A DNA stretch of 11,865 bases from DASTGO01 sp035719045. GTDB taxonomy: Bacteria; Actinomycetota; Actinomycetes; Actinomycetales; Kineosporiaceae. The position numbers and the translations under genes were made by a program. The notes beneath the pieces are model-generated. The model saw only the letters and a program-made list of their open reading frames with translations. It made no database searches and was not told the DNA's origin. The stretch is taken from the NCBI GenBank assembly GCA_035719045.1, contig DASTGO010000428.1, positions 1 to 11,865 of the forward strand, given 5' to 3'. Shown here piece by piece: positions 1 to 6,193 of this stretch. The stretch's first letter is position 1; each line of letters opens with the position of its first letter.

Positions 1-281
1 AGCGCGGCGACTCTCGACGGTTCGGCGCCGAGCGCGACGCGCAATCCAATCTCTCGCGTGCGTTGCGCGACGACGAATGCGGTGATGCCATAAAGACCGG
101 CAACCGCCAAGAGCAAAGCAACGACGGCGAATGCGCCGAGCAGATTTCGGAATTCGCGATTTGACGCCATGACGCCATCGATGATCGAGCCCATCGTCTG
201 AACGTTGTAGAGCGGCGTCGTTGGATCGATGTCGTGCACGACCTTGCGTGCGGCGGCAACAATCTCGGATGTGTCTCCATG
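1..281 (-). CDS. FtsX/MacB-like ABC transporter permease, fragment
   Basis: The minus strand is open from about 281 to the window edge at 1. It reads through VHDIDPTTPLYNVQTM, then a hydrophobic stretch (LLGAFAVVALLLAVAGLYG), then VVAQRTREIGLRVALGA. The 'DP..PLYNV.TM' segment, the 'LGAFA..ALLLA..GLYG' membrane helix and the 'RTREIG.R.ALGA' cytoplasmic motif are the classic signature of MacB/FtsX-type permeases, in particular the long duplicated forms common in Acidobacteria and similar soil phyla. These proteins sit in the inner membrane and couple to an ABC ATPase. Both ends are missing: the 3' end by the window edge, the 5' end by an abrupt join near 275-285 to an unrelated radical SAM gene. 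Codons such as TTG, CTT, TAT and AAT are used freely, unlike the neighbouring genes. I infer that this piece comes from a different organism. The family call is firm; the exact junction is known only to within about 10-20 bases. Confidence 0.75.
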
Positions 282-1724
282 CAGGACGTGTACCTGCGCA
301 AGGCCTGCCCCGATCACGGCGCCTGGTCGACGGTGATCTGGCGGGGCGCCCCCTCCTACCGGGACTGGGTGCGACCGAAGCTGCCCACCGCGCCGACGCA
401 CCCGTCCACCGCCGTCGACCGCGGCTGTCCCTTCGACTGCGGCCTGTGCCCGGACCACCGGCAGACCACCTGCTGCGCCCTGCTGGAGGTCACCCGCCGC
501 TGCGACCTGCGCTGCGCGGTCTGCTTCGCCGACGCCGGCCACGGGCGCACCCGGGACGCCTCCCAGGATCCGCCCCTGGAGGCGATCGAGCGCTGGTACC
601 GGTCCCTGCTCGACGCCGGCGGCCCGGTCAATGTCCAACTGTCCGGCGGGGAGCCGACCCTGCGGGACGACCTGCCGGAGATCATCCGGCTGGGGCGCCG
701 GCTGGGATTCGGCTTCTTCCAGCTCAACACCAACGGTCTGCGGCTGTCCCGCGACGACTCCTATCTCGCCCGGCTCGCCGAAGCCGGCCTGTCCACCGTC
801 TTCCTCCAGTTCGACAGTCTGCGCGACGACGCCCACCGGCGGTTGCGCGGGCGCCCGCTGACGGCCCGCAAGCTCGCGGCGGTGCAGCGGTGCGCAGACG
901 CCGGGATCGGGGTCGTCCTCGTGCCCACGGTCGTGCCCGGCGTGAACCTCGACGACATCGGCCCGCTCGTGCAGTTCGCCCTCGACCTCGTGCCCGCGGT
1001 GCGCGGGGTGCACCTCCAGCCGGTCAGCTACTTCGGCCGCTACCCCCGGCCGCCGCGGGACGCCGACCGGGTCACCCTGCCCGAGATCATGCGGGCGGTC
1101 GAACGCGGCACGGGTGGGCGGATCCCGTTGAGCTCCTTCGCGCCGCCCGGTGGCGAGAACGCGTGGTGTTCCTTCCACGCCAATGTCGTCGTCATGTCCG
1201 ACGGTCAGCTGATCCCGTTGTCCCGCAACCGCGCGGCGTCCGGCTGCTGCCCCGCGCCGACCCCGGCCGGAGAGGGAGCCGCGCGCTCGCGCCGCACGGT
1301 CGCCCGGCTGTGGTCGGCACCCCCGGCGACGGCCGGGACGGCTCCCACCGCTGCGGGCGCCTCCTGCTGTGGCGGGTCCGCCGCCGCAGCTGGCACCCAC
1401 CAGCAGCCGGTGGGCCTGGAGCCGGGCCCGCCCCGGGCCGGGTCATCGGGGCAGCAGAGCCTCGGCGGCTGGGACGTGCTGCTGGAACGCGCCCGCACCC
1501 ACACGTTCTCGGTGAGCGCGATGGCCTTCCAGGACGTGTGGAACCTCGACCTGGAGCGGTTGCGTGACTGCTACCTGCACGAGGTGTCCCCGGACGGGCG
1601 GCAGATCCCGTTCTGCGCGTACAACCTCACCGACTCCGAGGGGGTGCCGCTGTACCGGTCCCGTGCCGCACTCCGCCCCCGCCCCCGGCCCGGGCCGGAG
1701 CCGCGGCCGCAGCGATCGACATGA
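234..1724 (+). CDS. Radical SAM enzyme with extra N-terminal Cys-rich motif (TrsS/MJ0619/Tes-like), 5'-truncated
   Basis: Numbering uses the open frame from 234 (496 residues). GCPFDCGLCPDH at 64-75 (C65, C69, C72) is a Cys-rich pre-motif. The radical SAM [4Fe-4S] motif follows as C90xxxC94xxC97 within TRRCDLRCAVCFADAG, and SGGEP at 137-141 is the SAM-binding glycine motif. Further cysteines (C322 in WCSFH, C338/C339, C378/C379, C446, C461) suggest auxiliary clusters. The order GCPxDCGxC..H, then CxxxCxxC, then CSFH and FCAYNL is that of the family containing TrsS-type proteins, archaeal MJ0619 and tetraether lipid synthase, which do radical chemistry on unactivated carbons; the substrate here is unknown. 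Residues 340-415 are Pro/Ala/Gly-rich and look like a linker. Family resemblance begins only near residue 17 (about nt 282). The preceding residues are antisense of the permease fragment, so the true start and an upstream CxxC are probably lost. ATG at 279 lacks a Shine-Dalgarno. The stop overlaps the next start (ATGA), so the two are co-translated. Confidence 0.88.
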   Translation: MHDLACGGNNLGCVSMQDVYLRKACPDHGAWSTVIWRGAPSYRDWVRPKLPTAPTHPSTAVDRGCPFDCGLCPDHRQTTCCALLEVTRRCDLRCAVCFADAGHGRTRDASQDPPLEAIERWYRSLLDAGGPVNVQLSGGEPTLRDDLPEIIRLGRRLGFGFFQLNTNGLRLSRDDSYLARLAEAGLSTVFLQFDSLRDDAHRRLRGRPLTARKLAAVQRCADAGIGVVLVPTVVPGVNLDDIGPLVQFALDLVPAVRGVHLQPVSYFGRYPRPPRDADRVTLPEIMRAVERGTGGRIPLSSFAPPGGENAWCSFHANVVVMSDGQLIPLSRNRAASGCCPAPTPAGEGAARSRRTVARLWSAPPATAGTAPTAAGASCCGGSAAAAGTHQQPVGLEPGPPRAGSSGQQSLGGWDVLLERARTHTFSVSAMAFQDVWNLDLERLRDCYLHEVSPDGRQIPFCAYNLTDSEGVPLYRSRAALRPRPRPGPEPRPQRST

Positions 1725-3091
1725 CCCCGCAACCGGTGCCGACCACCCCGCTGCAGCCGTGGATCGCCGCGAAGATCGGCCTCCCGGGGCCGGACCTCGA
1801 CCCCGTCGCGCTGCGCCGCTACCAGCTCGAGCGGATCGGCGCGACCCTGCGACTGGCTCGCGGCCGCTCGCCCTTCTACCGGGCCCTGCTGACGGGCCTG
1901 CCCGACGCCCCGGACACGCTGGGGCAGCTGGCCGGTTACCCGTTCACCACGCCGGCAGATCTGGCCCGGTACGGCCCCCGGCTGGTCTGCGCCGATCAGG
2001 ACGAGGTGGCTCGGGTGGTCACCCAGGAGCAACCCGCCGACCTTCCCGCAGGCTGGGCGACCCTCGACACCTCGGGCACGGCCGGGCCGCCGAAGCGGGT
2101 GTGGTTCACCTCCACCGACCAGGCGCTCACGGTCGACTTCTTCGCCGTCGGCATGTCGACCTTCACCGCGGCCGGGGACTCGGCGGTCGTCCTGCTCCCC
2201 TGCGAACGGCCCGGCAGCGTCGGCGATCTGCTGGCGACGGCGCTGGAACGCCTCGGTGCGCGGCCCGTCCGGCATTCCGTGCTGCGCGACGTCGGGTACA
2301 GCCTGGCCGAGCTCCGGCAGGCCGGCGCCGACGTCATGGTCGGCATCCCGGCGCAGGTGCTCGCCCTGGCCCGGGCCGACGCCGGCCGCGCCCCCCGGGC
2401 CCGGCTGCGCCCGCGGTCCGTCCTGCTGTCCACCGACCATGTCCCGGATGCGCTGGCCCGGGCGGTGGAGCAGATCTGGGACTGCCGGGTGTTCAACCAC
2501 TACGGGATGACGGAGATGGGCCTCGGCGGCGGCGTCGAGTGCGAGGCCCGTCGCGGGTACCACCTGCGCGAGGCGGACCTCTACGTCGAGATCGTCGACC
2601 CGGGCGGCGGCGCACCCGTCCCGGACGGCGAGCCCGGGGAGGTCGTGTTCACCACCCTCACCCGCACGGGGATGCCACTGATCCGTTACCGCACAGGGGA
2701 TCTCAGCCGCTTCGTCCCCGGACCCTGCCCCTGCGGCACCACCCTGCGCACCCTGGAACGGATCACTCGGCGGACGGCCGGCGTGGTGCGTACCACGACC
2801 GGGGCACCGCTGGCCCTGGCCGACCTCGACGAGGTCCTGTTCGCTCTGCCCGGCGTCGTCGACTTCGACGCCGCCCTGGTCCGGTCGGGGGGCGGCAGGG
2901 ACCGGCTCGACGTCGAGCTGCGGGTGAGTGGCCCGGGCGGGACCGCCTCCGCGCAGGCCGTCCGTGCCCTGCACCGGCTGACCGGCTCCCCGGCCGGCGA
3001 TCAGCTCGCGGTCTCGGTCCGGGTGGTCACCGCGACCGCACCGCCGGCTGCGGCCAAACGTCGCCTCACGGTGGTGGACCGCGATGCCTGA
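1721..3091 (+). CDS. AMP-dependent CoA ligase, phenylacetate-CoA ligase-like (DVU_1553-type)
   Basis: A 456-residue adenylate-forming enzyme, complete and of normal length for PaaK-like ligases. It would activate a carboxylic acid as its acyl-AMP and transfer it to CoA or another thiol. Visible motifs: the ATP-phosphate loop TSGTAGPPK at 117-125; FNHYGMTEMG at 258-267, the conserved 'YGxTE' motif; GEVVFTTL at 306-313; RYRTGDLSRF at 322-331, the ATP-ribose Asp motif; CPCG at 336-339, a Cys pair often seen in PaaK-like proteins; and K446 near the C-terminus, a candidate catalytic lysine. The opening TPLQPWIAAKIGLPGP and the segment YQLERIGATLRLARGRSPFYR are typical of ligases found beside TrsS-like radical SAM genes. 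The ATG overlaps the stop of the radical SAM gene, so the two form one translationally coupled unit. The substrate is not predictable from sequence. The adenylate-forming family is certain; the subfamily assignment is from memory of that gene neighbourhood. Confidence 0.9.
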   Translation: MTPQPVPTTPLQPWIAAKIGLPGPDLDPVALRRYQLERIGATLRLARGRSPFYRALLTGLPDAPDTLGQLAGYPFTTPADLARYGPRLVCADQDEVARVVTQEQPADLPAGWATLDTSGTAGPPKRVWFTSTDQALTVDFFAVGMSTFTAAGDSAVVLLPCERPGSVGDLLATALERLGARPVRHSVLRDVGYSLAELRQAGADVMVGIPAQVLALARADAGRAPRARLRPRSVLLSTDHVPDALARAVEQIWDCRVFNHYGMTEMGLGGGVECEARRGYHLREADLYVEIVDPGGGAPVPDGEPGEVVFTTLTRTGMPLIRYRTGDLSRFVPGPCPCGTTLRTLERITRRTAGVVRTTTGAPLALADLDEVLFALPGVVDFDAALVRSGGGRDRLDVELRVSGPGGTASAQAVRALHRLTGSPAGDQLAVSVRVVTATAPPAAAKRRLTVVDRDA

Positions 3092-3153
3092 GTTGAGCTG
3101 AGGGCATCCGGTGCCGGCGGGCGGAGGGCAGGCCGGTGACCGTGATGGCCACC

Positions 3154-3175
3154 GCCGTCCCCCGACGGGGTCGGC
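3154..3175. terminator. Possible bidirectional hairpin between convergent genes
   Basis: The 94-base gap between the ligase (plus) and the PPOX gene (minus) contains GCCG-T-CCCC-(C)GAC-GGGG-T-CGGC, a GC-only stem with a T/C interruption and a tight loop. There is no T-tract on either side, as is common for Streptomyces terminators. Its place between converging genes fits termination in both directions, but hairpins of this size are common in DNA this GC-rich. Confidence 0.3.
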
Positions 3176-3185
3176 CGCCGTCCCC

Positions 3186-3683
3186 TCACACGTGCCGGCG
3201 CTGCTCCCGCTGCCGCGTGAGTTCCTCGACGGCGCTCGGCAGGGTTGTCGCGAAGTCGATCATCTTCGCCCAGGTGGGGGTCACCACGATGCGCACCATG
3301 GCCTCGTAGAGCGAGCGCACCTCGGACTCCCACACCTCCCGCTGCTGGGGGGTCATCGCCGTGAGGCCGCTCGCCTGGAGGAACTCCTCGGGGATGCCGT
3401 CCACGAGGTCCAGTTCCGCCCGGCCACGCACCAGCAGGATCGTGGGCGGGTGGTCGTCGGTGTCGACGGTCAGCGCGACGGCCGGACTGCGGCGCAGGGC
3501 CGGGAGCTTCGGCGCGTTCGTGGAGGTGCACATCACGATCTGGGAGCCGTTCCAGGTGAAACCCATGGGCACGCACCGGGGCGTGCCGTCCCGGGCGACG
3601 TAGGCCAGGCGGCACAGGTGACGCGCCAGCAGTTCCCGGCTGATCGGATGGTTGAGGATCTCGTCGACCTCGGTCGGGTGCAC
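3186..3683 (-). CDS. Pyridoxamine 5'-phosphate oxidase family (PPOX, split beta-barrel) protein
   Basis: A 165-residue protein starting at a GTG (VHPTEVDEILNHPIS). This start is chosen because GGAG lies 8 bases upstream (plus-strand CTCC at 3692-3695) and family similarity begins exactly here; the frame stays open further upstream but the extra residues are low-complexity. Seen features: LAYVARDGTPRCVPMGFTW, the beta-strand pair of the flavin-binding split barrel; APKLPALRRSPAVALTVDTD, the next strand block; ILLVRGRAELDLVDG; and a C-terminal helix ending RIVVTPTWAKMIDFAT and PSAVEELTRQ. This matches a common Streptomyces PPOX subfamily of about 160 residues that binds FMN or F420, usually with unknown substrates. 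It is cytoplasmic, monocistronic and convergent to the ligase. Nothing links it to the polymer genes, so it is probably a housekeeping neighbour. The family is secure, the cofactor and reaction are not. Confidence 0.85.
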   Translation of the reverse strand: MHPTEVDEILNHPISRELLARHLCRLAYVARDGTPRCVPMGFTWNGSQIVMCTSTNAPKLPALRRSPAVALTVDTDDHPPTILLVRGRAELDLVDGIPEEFLQASGLTAMTPQQREVWESEVRSLYEAMVRIVVTPTWAKMIDFATTLPSAVEELTRQREQRRHV

Positions 3684-3702
3684 AGGCCCAGCTCCTGCCG
3701 TC

Positions 3703-3717
3703 GGACATCCGGTGTCC
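3703..3717. promoter_or_regulatory. Inverted repeat just upstream of the PPOX gene
   Basis: GGACA-TCCGG-TGTCC is a perfect 5-base inverted repeat with a 5-base spacer, and the spacer is itself nearly symmetric. It lies about 20 bases upstream of the PPOX GTG, immediately beyond its Shine-Dalgarno sequence. That is a plausible position for an operator or a 5' leader hairpin. No regulator gene lies next to it in the window. Confidence 0.3.
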
Positions 3718-3847
3718 CGTGCTCCTACCCGAATCCCCGTCGCCCAAGCGCACGAGGTCCGGGCCATCCCACGAGACCGGTGGCCGTCCCCACGGATCAC
3801 CAGGCCGCCCACGTCAGATCGAGGTAGCGGGTAGCCCTCGCAGGGGA

Positions 3848-3988
3848 TCACGCAGGTGACACAGCACCGGACAAACCATGCCAATCACGTGAATCCGGAG
3901 GTAGCATCGTCCCCGGCGCACATTGGCCCGCAATCATGAACAGCCCCACCACGACCACAAAACGGGCCACAGGGCTGAGAGCGCTCAT
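3848..3988 (-). CDS. Possible small membrane peptide, 46 residues
   Basis: A minus-strand ORF opening MSALSPVARF and continuing VVVVGLFMIAGQCAPG. It has a single hydrophobic segment at residues 9-21 directly followed by a cysteine, so it could be a small single-pass membrane or secreted peptide. It ends at TGA (3850-3848), 164 bases before the PPOX start and on the same strand. No good Shine-Dalgarno sequence is seen within 12 bases of the ATG, and third-position GC is only moderate for this genome, so the case is weak. I do not recognise a family. Confidence 0.3.
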   Translation of the reverse strand: MSALSPVARFVVVVGLFMIAGQCAPGTMLPPDSRDWHGLSGAVSPA

Positions 3989-4427
3989 CGGCACACCGTA
4001 GGCGCGGGGGGACCTCACGATCACAAAGGTAAGGGTTAGGTGGCCGCAGGGACGCCCGCGGCGCCTTCCGTGGCAGACCCCGGCGAGCCGGGTACCCCCG
4101 GGACGAACCGTGGCTTACCTGGCACCCCGGGACGCCCACCGCGGCCAGGCCTCGGTCGACCGCCACGAACACCCCGACGACGATCATTGTGTGACGGCAT
4201 GAGTATCCCCGAAGAACTTACGGGCGCAACCCCTTAGCGGCGCGGGTATCACGGGCGCAATCCGTTGTGCCGCCGAAGCAATACGGCGCCATGCCACACA
4301 TGCGAACCGAGTCAGCTCCGCATCATCAAGGCCGAACCCGCACTTCCACCCGCCTACGGTGAATGCGATCCGGCGACCGCAGTTGCTCAGGTATGCCACC
4401 ACACGGGATGGCGAATCGGACAAACGG
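3989..4427. other. Non-coding stretch between the PPOX region and the transaminase gene
   Basis: This forms part of a ~880-base stretch without a convincing large gene. Short open frames exist on both strands, but they are biased to Pro/Arg/Gly, lack Shine-Dalgarno sequences and resemble no family I know. The stretch contains many overlapping GC-rich palindromic bits around 4080-4150, a short A-rich patch (cacaaaggtaagggttagg, 4023-4041) and the direct repeat described separately. I see no tRNA, rRNA, CRISPR or insertion sequence ends. It most likely serves as divergent regulatory space between the minus-strand genes and the plus-strand operon that follows. Confidence 0.5.
4220..4260. repeat. 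Two direct repeats ACGGGCGCAA, 31 bases apart
   Basis: ACGGGCGCAA occurs at 4220-4229 and again at 4251-4260, each followed by a pyrimidine and CC. The 31-base period is about three helical turns, so two bound protein copies would sit on the same face of the DNA. The pair lies about 170-210 bases upstream of the predicted promoter of the transaminase gene. It may be a regulator site, or chance. Confidence 0.35.
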
Positions 4428-4456
4428 TTGCAAAACACCCTGGGGCGCGCTAGACA
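4428..4456 (+). promoter_or_regulatory. Vegetative-type promoter ahead of the transaminase-synthetase genes
   Basis: TTGCAA (-35, 4428-4433), a 17-base spacer and TAGACA (-10, 4451-4456) closely match the actinomycete principal sigma factor (HrdB-type) pattern TTGAC-N17-TAGAxT. Transcription would start near 4463, giving a leader of roughly 105 bases before the ATG at 4568. This is the best promoter-like match I found in the gap, but it is judged by eye only. Confidence 0.4.
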
Positions 4457-4567
4457 TGAAGGGCGTCGGTGCAGAGAAAGAGATCGGCATCGCCATGCCC
4501 CGCTTTCCCGCCGTTGCTCATTGAAGTCCAGGATCACCTTCCCCGATCGGAAAGGACTGTCGAAATC

Positions 4568-5953
4568 ATGAATTCAACGGGGGACGCCCGGAAATCTTCC
4601 GCACGGCAGCGTCCGGCGCTGCCGCCTCTGGACGGCGCGCCACTCATGGACCCGGGTCCGCCGCTGAGCCAGGGGGAACGCCGGAAGGTATTCGAAAGAC
4701 GTGAGTCAGCGGTTCGCAGCTACTGCCGCGGCTTCGACCGCGTGCTGACCCGGGCTCAGGGGAGCCTGATTCAGGACGTCGACGGCTGCGAGTACATCGA
4801 CTTCCTGGCGGGGGCAGGATCGCTCAACTACGGACACAACCATCCCGTGCTGAAGGCGGCCCTCCTGGAGTACATCGAGGCCGACGGGATTGCGCATTCC
4901 CTGGATCTCTACACGACGGCCAAGGAAGCGTTCCTTGAGGCGTTCGAGCGACTGGTTCTCACTCCCCGCGGCATGGACCACCGGGTGCAGTTCACCGGGC
5001 CCACCGGGACGAACGCGGTCGAGGCCGCCCTCAAGCTCGCCCGCCGCGTGACCGGGCGACAGACTGTCATCGCCTTCACCAACGGGTTCCACGGCGCTTC
5101 GCTGGGATCCCTTGCGGCAACAGGAAATCGTGGCATGCGGATGGCACCCCACCTGCCGTTGCCCGGCGTAGCCAGGTTCCCGTTCGAGGGGTACCTGGGA
5201 GCGGACCTGGACACGGCGCTCCTTCTCGAGCAGATGCTGGACGATCCTTCGAGCGGTGTCGACGAACCTGCCGCCGTCCTGCTGGAGACGGTGCAGGGAG
5301 AGGGCGGCCTGGCAGCCGCCTCCGCGCCGTGGCTGCGCCGTGTCGCCGACCTGGCCCACCAGCACGGGGCACTGCTGATCGTCGACGACATCCAGGCCGG
5401 CTGCGGACGCACCGGCACGTTCTTCAGCCACGAGTTCAGCGGCATCACCCCCGATCTCATCACGCTGTCCAAATCGCTGTCCGGCTATGGTTTGCCGCTG
5501 TCCGTCGTCCTGCTCCGGCCCGAATTGGACGAGTGGCAACCGGGTCAGCACAACGGCACGTTCCGGGGGAACAACCACGCCTTCGTCACCGCACGCGCGG
5601 CGCTTGAGACCTTCTGGGCCTCGCCCGACCTGACCGGCGACGTCGCCCGTCGGAGCGCGATGATCGCTTCTCGGCTCGCCGAACAGGCCACGCTGCACCC
5701 TGGCTTCCGGGTGCGCGGCAGGGGGATGTTCATCGGCCTCGATGTCGTCGTCCCGGCCCTCGCGGAACAGATCCGTCGCGCCTGCCTGGCCGGGAACCTG
5801 CTGCTGGAGACGTGCGGGCCGCGCGATGAGGTGGTCAAGCTGCTGCCTCCCCTGACCACACCGGACTCCATCCTGTCGCAGGGGCTCGACGTGCTGACCG
5901 AGTCCGTCCGCGCGGTGGTGGAGAACACCGCCGAATGCGTCGGCGCCATCTGA
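4568..5953 (+). CDS. L-2,4-diaminobutyrate:2-oxoglutarate transaminase (EctB/Dat type)
   Basis: A PLP-dependent class III aminotransferase of 461 residues. It would convert L-aspartate 4-semialdehyde plus glutamate to L-2,4-diaminobutyrate (Dab) and 2-oxoglutarate in the cytoplasm. Visible EctB hallmarks: VFERRESAVRSYCRGF at 41-56; EYIDFLAGAGSLNYGHNHP at 75-93; GPTGTNAVEAALKLARRVTG at 144-163, with the PLP phosphate-binding loop; FHG at 174-176; ETVQGEGG at 240-247; DDIQAGCGRTG at 273-283, where D273 should pair with the PLP ring nitrogen; LSKSLSGYGLP at 300-310, where K302 is the Schiff-base lysine; and HNGTFRGNN. The ATG at 4568 is chosen for GGAAAGGA about 11 bases upstream. The first ~35 residues are a Pro/Ser-rich extension beyond ordinary EctB (about 420 residues); M27 is an alternative start without a clear Shine-Dalgarno. 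No ectA or ectC lies next to it, and a Pls-type synthetase follows, so Dab is probably supplied for polymer synthesis, not ectoine. Confidence 0.92.
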   Translation: MNSTGDARKSSARQRPALPPLDGAPLMDPGPPLSQGERRKVFERRESAVRSYCRGFDRVLTRAQGSLIQDVDGCEYIDFLAGAGSLNYGHNHPVLKAALLEYIEADGIAHSLDLYTTAKEAFLEAFERLVLTPRGMDHRVQFTGPTGTNAVEAALKLARRVTGRQTVIAFTNGFHGASLGSLAATGNRGMRMAPHLPLPGVARFPFEGYLGADLDTALLLEQMLDDPSSGVDEPAAVLLETVQGEGGLAAASAPWLRRVADLAHQHGALLIVDDIQAGCGRTGTFFSHEFSGITPDLITLSKSLSGYGLPLSVVLLRPELDEWQPGQHNGTFRGNNHAFVTARAALETFWASPDLTGDVARRSAMIASRLAEQATLHPGFRVRGRGMFIGLDVVVPALAEQIRRACLAGNLLLETCGPRDEVVKLLPPLTTPDSILSQGLDVLTESVRAVVENTAECVGAI

Positions 5954-5965
5954 CGACGCCATCTG
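5944..5965 (+). repeat. 13-base tandem duplication across the transaminase stop codon
   Basis: CGCCATCTG occurs at 5944-5952 and again at 5957-5965, a 13-base period. The TGA stop (5951-5953) sits in the first copy, so the second lies just after the gene end. It looks like a small slippage duplication. If single-copy relatives exist, the protein end should be unchanged because the stop is in the first unit. Confidence 0.5.
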
Positions 5966-6193
5966 TGACACCTCTGGCGGCATCGGACAGCATGGCGCCC
6001 ACGCTCTCCACCGCGCACGTGGTGCTGCCCGCGAGCCGCATCCTGCCGTGACGAAACGGCTGGGCACAGAGCCCGCCCCCTCGAGAGTCCGCCGCGCAGG
6101 AGCTCAGCCGAGAAGACGTGCCGTGTCCCTGAGTTTCGGACGAACCGAAGCGACCCCGGGTATCGATCCCCGTGAGGTAGGAGCACTGCCCTG
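5954..6193 (+). other. Transaminase-synthetase intergenic gap
   Basis: About 240 bases with no credible ORF. It holds the second half of the 13-base duplication, a TTCGG-ACGAA-CCGAA inverted repeat near 6135-6149, and the CGGGTATCGATCCCCG imperfect palindrome. No strong vegetative promoter is evident. The gap is longer than expected for a tightly coupled operon, so the synthetase could have its own control. Confidence 0.4.
6157..6172. promoter_or_regulatory. ATCGAT-centred imperfect palindrome before the synthetase start
   Basis: CGGGTATCGATCCCCG is palindromic in 14 of 16 positions, around the core ATCGAT. It ends directly before the Shine-Dalgarno region AGGTAGGAG (GGAG at 6180-6183, 10 bases from the ATG at 6194). 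It could be an operator or a small leader stem affecting ribosome access. The evidence is symmetry and position only. Confidence 0.25.

Noticed and set aside
221..1567. Alternative plus-strand frame overlapping the radical SAM gene
   Set aside because: Composition is Arg/Pro/Ala-rich, while the other frame holds the CxxxCxxC and SGGEP motifs.
4023..4041. Possible iron box (IdeR/DmdR1-like) in cacaaaggtaagggttagg
   Set aside because: It has direct GGTAAG/GGTTAG units but lacks the inverted symmetry of the TTAGGTTAGGCTAACCTAA-type site.
4568..5953. Ectoine biosynthesis as the role of the transaminase
   Set aside because: No ectA, ectC or ectD is adjacent. The gene is followed by a Pls-type synthetase, which gives a better use for diaminobutyrate. 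The catalytic assignment itself would be the same.
4706..6067. Minus-strand frame of about 453 residues opposite the transaminase
   Set aside because: It is the antisense shadow of a clear EctB-type enzyme and shows no family motifs.
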